Positions 5,385-7,690 of a stretch of 7,690 bases of DNA are shown here, piece after piece. This DNA is from CAVOBC01 sp963693635. Its GTDB lineage: Bacteria > Pseudomonadota > Gammaproteobacteria > Pseudomonadales > Azotimanducaceae. Every line of letters starts with the position of its first letter. Position 1 is the first letter of the stretch. A program made the translations under genes and the position numbers. The stretch lies in contig CAVOBC010000230.1 of assembly GCA_963693635.1 (NCBI GenBank), positions 1-7,690 of the forward strand. The letters run 5' to 3'. Below the pieces are notes generated by a model. The model was not told where the DNA came from. It saw only the letters and a program-made list of their open reading frames with translations, and made no database searches.

Positions 5385-6570
5385 AGAAGACGTCTGCCTC
5401 GCCGCCGTCCTCATCATCCTCGTCTTCCTGCTTTTCAGCGACGAAGCGCCGACGGGCGAGTTTTTCTTCGCGATAGTTGATTGAGGCCTGATGCACTTCC
5501 TCGGTTATTTTCACGTACTTTTCCGCAGCCGCCGTTTCTGCCAACCCGGCTTGCTCATCTTCGAACGTCCGCTGGAGTTCGACCATGATCGCCTGGTTGA
5601 GCTCATCAAGCCCCCGCCGTGTGACGCTTGATATGGTATGCACCGGCCCGCTCCAGCCAAGCGAGGAAACCACCGCCTCAGCCCGCTCAGCGCACACATC
5701 ACCCGGCAGCAGGTCCGACTTTGTGAGCACCAACCATTGCGGCAACCGGGCGATGCCTTCACTGTAACGTTGCACCTCGCGCGCAATCGCCCTCATGTTG
5801 TCTGCCGGATCTGAGCCGTCGACCGGGTCCAGCTCGACGAGATGTAACATGAGGCGCGTTCTGGACAGGTGCTTCAGAAACTGGACACCGAGACCGGCAC
5901 CATCTGCTGCGCCCTCAATCAGACCTGGAATATCGGCGATGACAAAACTGGCGTTGTCGTCGATGCGAACGACACCCAGGCTCGGTACGAGCGTGGTAAA
6001 CGGGTAGTCCGCAACCTTTGGGCGCGCTGCGGAGACAGCGCTGATAAGGGTCGATTTTCCCGCATTCGGCAAACCGAGCAGCCCGACATCAGCAATCAGT
6101 TTCAGCTCAAGCCGCAGAGATTTGGTCTCGCCTGGATCGCCGGGCTTCGTCCGTCTGGGCGCACGATTGGTACTCGACTTGAACCGCACGTTGCCAAGAC
6201 CATGCGCTCCGCCGGCGGCAACCAGCATGACCTGGCCGGCATCACTGATATCGCCGAGATACTCGTCAGTCTCTTCATCGAAGATGCTGCAGCCGACCGG
6301 GACCTTCAAATGGACATCCTCACCCTTGGCGCCCGTTCTGTCCGAGCCCTTGCCCGCTTCACCACTACGAGCGCGGTGCAGCGGTTGAAAGCGATAGTCA
6401 ACGAGCGTGTTGAGCGCCACGTCGCCGATCAGAAAGACGCTGCCACCATCACCACCGTCGCCACCGTCCGGTCCACCCTTTTCGATGTACTTTTCCCGGC
6501 GGAAGCTCAGGCAGCCGTTGCCACCTTCGCCAGCTTCAACCCGAATTGTGGTCTCATCTACGAACTTCAT
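5374..6570 (-). CDS. obgE: Obg-family GTPase, 50S ribosome assembly factor
   Basis: Obg/CgtA is an essential GTPase that binds the 50S particle late in assembly and links ribosome maturation to growth and stress signals. It has 398 residues. The glycine-rich Obg fold fills 1-158, with GGPDGGDGGDGGS at 32-44 and GAHGLGN near 121. The G domain shows GLPNAGKST (G1, 166-174), FTT (switch I, 191-193), DIPG (G3, 213-216), TKSD (G4, 283-286) and ISS (G5, about 313-315). The C-terminal tail is acidic (EDEDDED at 382-388) and ends in YER, as in E. coli ObgE. AAGGAG lies about 6 bases before ATG 6570. It is separated from rpmA by a long gap with a terminator, so it is probably transcribed from its own promoter, which I could not identify. 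Confidence 0.97.
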   Translation of the reverse strand: MKFVDETTIRVEAGEGGNGCLSFRREKYIEKGGPDGGDGGDGGSVFLIGDVALNTLVDYRFQPLHRARSGEAGKGSDRTGAKGEDVHLKVPVGCSIFDEETDEYLGDISDAGQVMLVAAGGAHGLGNVRFKSSTNRAPRRTKPGDPGETKSLRLELKLIADVGLLGLPNAGKSTLISAVSAARPKVADYPFTTLVPSLGVVRIDDNASFVIADIPGLIEGAADGAGLGVQFLKHLSRTRLMLHLVELDPVDGSDPADNMRAIAREVQRYSEGIARLPQWLVLTKSDLLPGDVCAERAEAVVSSLGWSGPVHTISSVTRRGLDELNQAIMVELQRTFEDEQAGLAETAAAEKYVKITEEVHQASINYREEKLARRRFVAEKQEDEDDEDGGEADVFYER

Positions 6571-6901
6571 GCGTGCTCCTTCCGGCGTTTCGATGTTGCC
6601 GGGTGAAATAGCGCGTCACTCTTTGCGCGCAGGCCGCCCTTCGAGCATAGATGCCGGTCTTCTACCCGCATCTCACGGTGCCGGATTGCCGCACTGTCGC
6701 GCAGGGAACACCGCAGCATATTGCTTTAGTTCCATGAAAGGCTAGGTTAACAGCCGTCATCGTCGACATCGATTTCGCGCCCTGAGATTCCGCCAGCGCT
6801 GCGCTTGCCACGCAACAAAACCGTCCCCCGGAGCCCTCACTGTACCAACATCAAATGCGTCGGCGTCCGGATCAACTGACCGTGTCGCCTTCGGCACCTG
6901 T

Positions 6902-6916
6902 TCCGTCCCTGACGGA
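6902..6916. other. Small inverted repeat beside the terminator
   Basis: TCCGTC and GACGGA form a perfect 6-pair stem with loop CCT. It lies 3 bases beyond the A/T tract of the terminator at 6920-6949. It may be a second stem of a compound transcription stop for leftward transcripts, or chance. Confidence 0.3.
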
Positions 6917-6919
6917 CAC

Positions 6920-6949
6920 AAAAAAGCCCTGTCATGCAGGGCCTTTTTT
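6920..6949 (-). terminator. Bidirectional intrinsic terminator after the rplU-rpmA unit
   Basis: GCCCTG (6926-6931) and CAGGGC (6937-6942) pair around a 5-base loop. Six A precede the stem and CTTTTTT follows it, so each strand gives a GC stem followed by a run of T. In the leftward direction it would end the rplU-rpmA transcript about 200 bases after the rpmA stop. No plus-strand gene feeds it from the left nearby, so the leftward role is the likely one. Confidence 0.85.
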
Positions 6950-6971
6950 ACGATCATGTTTCAACGATCGT
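6950..6971. other. Small inverted repeat beside the terminator (ACGATC/GATCGT)
   Basis: ACGATC (6950-6955) and GATCGT (6966-6971) form a perfect 6-pair stem around a 10-base loop. It directly abuts the terminator and would be part of the 3' untranslated RNA of rpmA. No function can be assigned. Confidence 0.3.
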
Positions 6972-6985
6972 GCATCTAGTTCTTG

Positions 6986-7017
6986 TCCCAAAATTGTCAC
7001 CCCGACAATTCCTGGGA
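6986..7017. other. Hairpin with extended stem in the rpmA 3' untranslated region
   Basis: AATTGTC (6992-6998) and GACAATT (7004-7010) pair perfectly around loop ACCCC. Outside a small internal loop, TCCCA (6986-6990) and TGGGA (7013-7017) continue the stem. With the following hairpin and terminator it could form a structured RNA tail. There is no T run, so it is not a terminator itself. Confidence 0.45.
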
Positions 7018-7133
7018 TGGGAGTCGGTTTGCTAGCTAACCTCGCATTTTCCTGTAGAAAACGGCGGCGCATCCCCTCAACGCACGCCAGTTTCCGCCCA
7101 GAATGGAGTCCTGCGACAGGAACTAACTATTAA

Positions 7134-7158
7134 CTAACCGGGTATTGCTAACCGGGTA
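7134..7158. repeat. Short direct repeat duplicating the end of rpmA
   Basis: CTAACCGGGTA occurs at 7134-7144 and 7148-7158, separated by 3 bases. The right copy includes the rpmA stop codon (7148-7150) and its last codons. The left copy lies immediately downstream of the gene and repeats the in-context stop. It looks like a 14-base tandem duplication. Confidence 0.75.
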
Positions 7159-7405
7159 CGACGTTCACGTATTTTCTGCTTTTGGGGCCTTTTACCGCGA
7201 ACTCAACGACACCCTCGGCTTTGGCAAAGAGAGTGTGGTCCTTGCCACAGCCCACATTGGGACCCGGGTGGAAGCGTGTGCCTCGCTGCCGGACGATGAT
7301 ATTGCCAGGAACGACCTTTTGACCACCAAACATCTTGACGCCAAGGCGCTTGGATTCGGAGTCGCGGCCGTTCCGGGTACTGCCACCTGCTTTTTTGTGT
7401 GCCAT
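7148..7405 (-). CDS. rpmA: Large ribosomal subunit protein L27
   Basis: L27 reaches into the peptidyl transferase centre with its N-terminal tail and helps position tRNA ends. It has 85 residues, matching E. coli. The start AHKKAGGSTRNGRDSESKRL and the central block GNIIVRQRGTRFHPGPNVG are unmistakable, with GKDHTLFA following. The start begins directly with MAHKKAGG, so there is no cleavable N-terminal extension of the type found in Firmicutes. ATG 7405 is set by GGAGG 8 bases upstream, which lies within the last codons of rplU. Only 4 bases separate the rplU stop from this start, so the two genes form one transcript and are probably translationally linked. Confidence 0.98.
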   Translation of the reverse strand: MAHKKAGGSTRNGRDSESKRLGVKMFGGQKVVPGNIIVRQRGTRFHPGPNVGCGKDHTLFAKAEGVVEFAVKGPKSRKYVNVVPG

Positions 7406-7409
7406 CTCG

Positions 7410-7690
7410 CTAGCCTCCGGAGATATCTGTGATCTTGACCTGGGTAAAGTATTGCCGGTGCCCGGCTTGCCGACGGTAGTGCTTGCGCCGTCGCATCTTG
7501 ATGATCGTGACCTTCTTGGCGCGACCATGCGCGACCACTTCTGCGGTCACTTTGCTACCTTCGACATAAGGCGCACCAATTTTCACGTCGGCACCCTCAC
7601 CCACCATCATGACCTTGTCAAAGCCGACCGTGCCACCGGGCTCAACGTCGAGCTTTTCAAGTTTCAATACTTCACCGGGCTCAACCCGAT
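7410..7690 (-). CDS. rplU: Large ribosomal subunit protein L21, missing its first codons
   Basis: L21 binds 23S rRNA in the large subunit. The right edge of the window cuts the gene: 92 full codons are visible, starting RVEPGEVLKLEKLDVEPGG. About 11 residues are missing, judging from the usual 103-residue length and MYAVIxxGGKQY start. The signature near the C-terminus, MRRRKHYRRQAGHRQYFTQV, followed by KITDI, is typical of L21. The internal TTG at 7667 is not the real start because the homology runs through it to the edge. It lies immediately upstream of rpmA in the near-universal rplU-rpmA pair, whose promoter lies outside this window. Confidence 0.97.
   Translation of the reverse strand, partial: RVEPGEVLKLEKLDVEPGGTVGFDKVMMVGEGADVKIGAPYVEGSKVTAEVVAHGRAKKVTIIKMRRRKHYRRQAGHRQYFTQVKITDISGG

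Larger units (their letters stand above)
6571..7147. other. Gene-free region between rpmA and obgE
   Basis: This stretch of 577 bases has no credible protein gene, tRNA or rRNA. The part next to rpmA (6950-7147) holds a repeat of the rpmA tail, an AATTGTC/GACAATT hairpin and a smaller ATCG-type hairpin. In the middle is a strong bidirectional terminator (6920-6949) flanked by another small inverted repeat, TCCGTC/GACGGA (6902-6916). From 6571 to 6900 I see no clear motif. This part should contain the obgE promoter, but no hexamer pair with sound spacing stands out. Confidence 0.75.

Noticed and set aside
4854..5480. Plus-strand open frame (208 codons) opposite proB and the end of obgE
   Set aside because: It crosses two conserved minus-strand genes, and its product is an Arg/His-rich sequence without domains.
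5869..6606. Long plus-strand open frame (245 codons) opposite obgE
   Set aside because: It is antisense to all the Obg motifs, has no recognisable family and no ribosome site of note; a shadow frame.
6757..6957. 66-codon minus-strand frame in the rpmA-obgE gap
   Set aside because: Its first codons run through the terminator stem, so its message would be interrupted, and the product resembles nothing I know.
6855..7133. 92-codon plus-strand frame in the same gap
   Set aside because: It crosses the terminator and both hairpins, has no supporting ribosome site and shows no domain.

Overview
This window carries housekeeping genes of a proteobacterium, most likely a gammaproteobacterium. The order rplU-rpmA-obgE-proB, then a convergent rpsT, then murJ-ribF-lspA-fkpB, is the arrangement known from Pseudomonas and relatives. 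The DNA is moderately GC-rich. Every complete gene reads as an intact, ordinary-length family member. I see no insertion sequence, phage gene, CRISPR array, tRNA or rRNA.

Layout, right to left, because all genes but rpsT are on the minus strand. The end of rplU (L21) and all of rpmA (L27) form a ribosomal protein unit. A 577-base gene-free stretch follows, with several hairpins and a strong symmetrical terminator. Next come obgE (ribosome-assembly GTPase) and proB (glutamate 5-kinase), which overlap by 11 bases. rpsT (S20) is on the plus strand and meets proB tail to tail with 6 bases between them. A 304-base divergent region separates rpsT from murJ. It holds a candidate promoter, a hairpin and a C-rich tandem repeat just ahead of rpsT. 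murJ (lipid II flippase), ribF (FMN/FAD synthesis), lspA (lipoprotein signal peptidase) and fkpB (SlyD-like peptidyl-prolyl isomerase) then run leftward. ribF-lspA and lspA-fkpB overlap, so those three are probably one transcript. The left edge has the first 22 codons of a TTG-start gene that I cannot identify.

The genes cover translation and ribosome assembly (rplU, rpmA, rpsT, obgE), envelope building (murJ, lspA), flavin cofactor supply (ribF), protein folding (fkpB) and proline synthesis (proB).

The departures from the textbook neighbourhood are the most interesting part. ileS is missing between ribF and lspA, and the gene after fkpB does not look like ispH. The rpsT leader carries six copies of an 8-base core spaced 12-13 bases apart. 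The rpmA 3' end is duplicated. The rpmA-obgE gap contains possible structured RNA. I found no convincing undescribed multi-gene system here.
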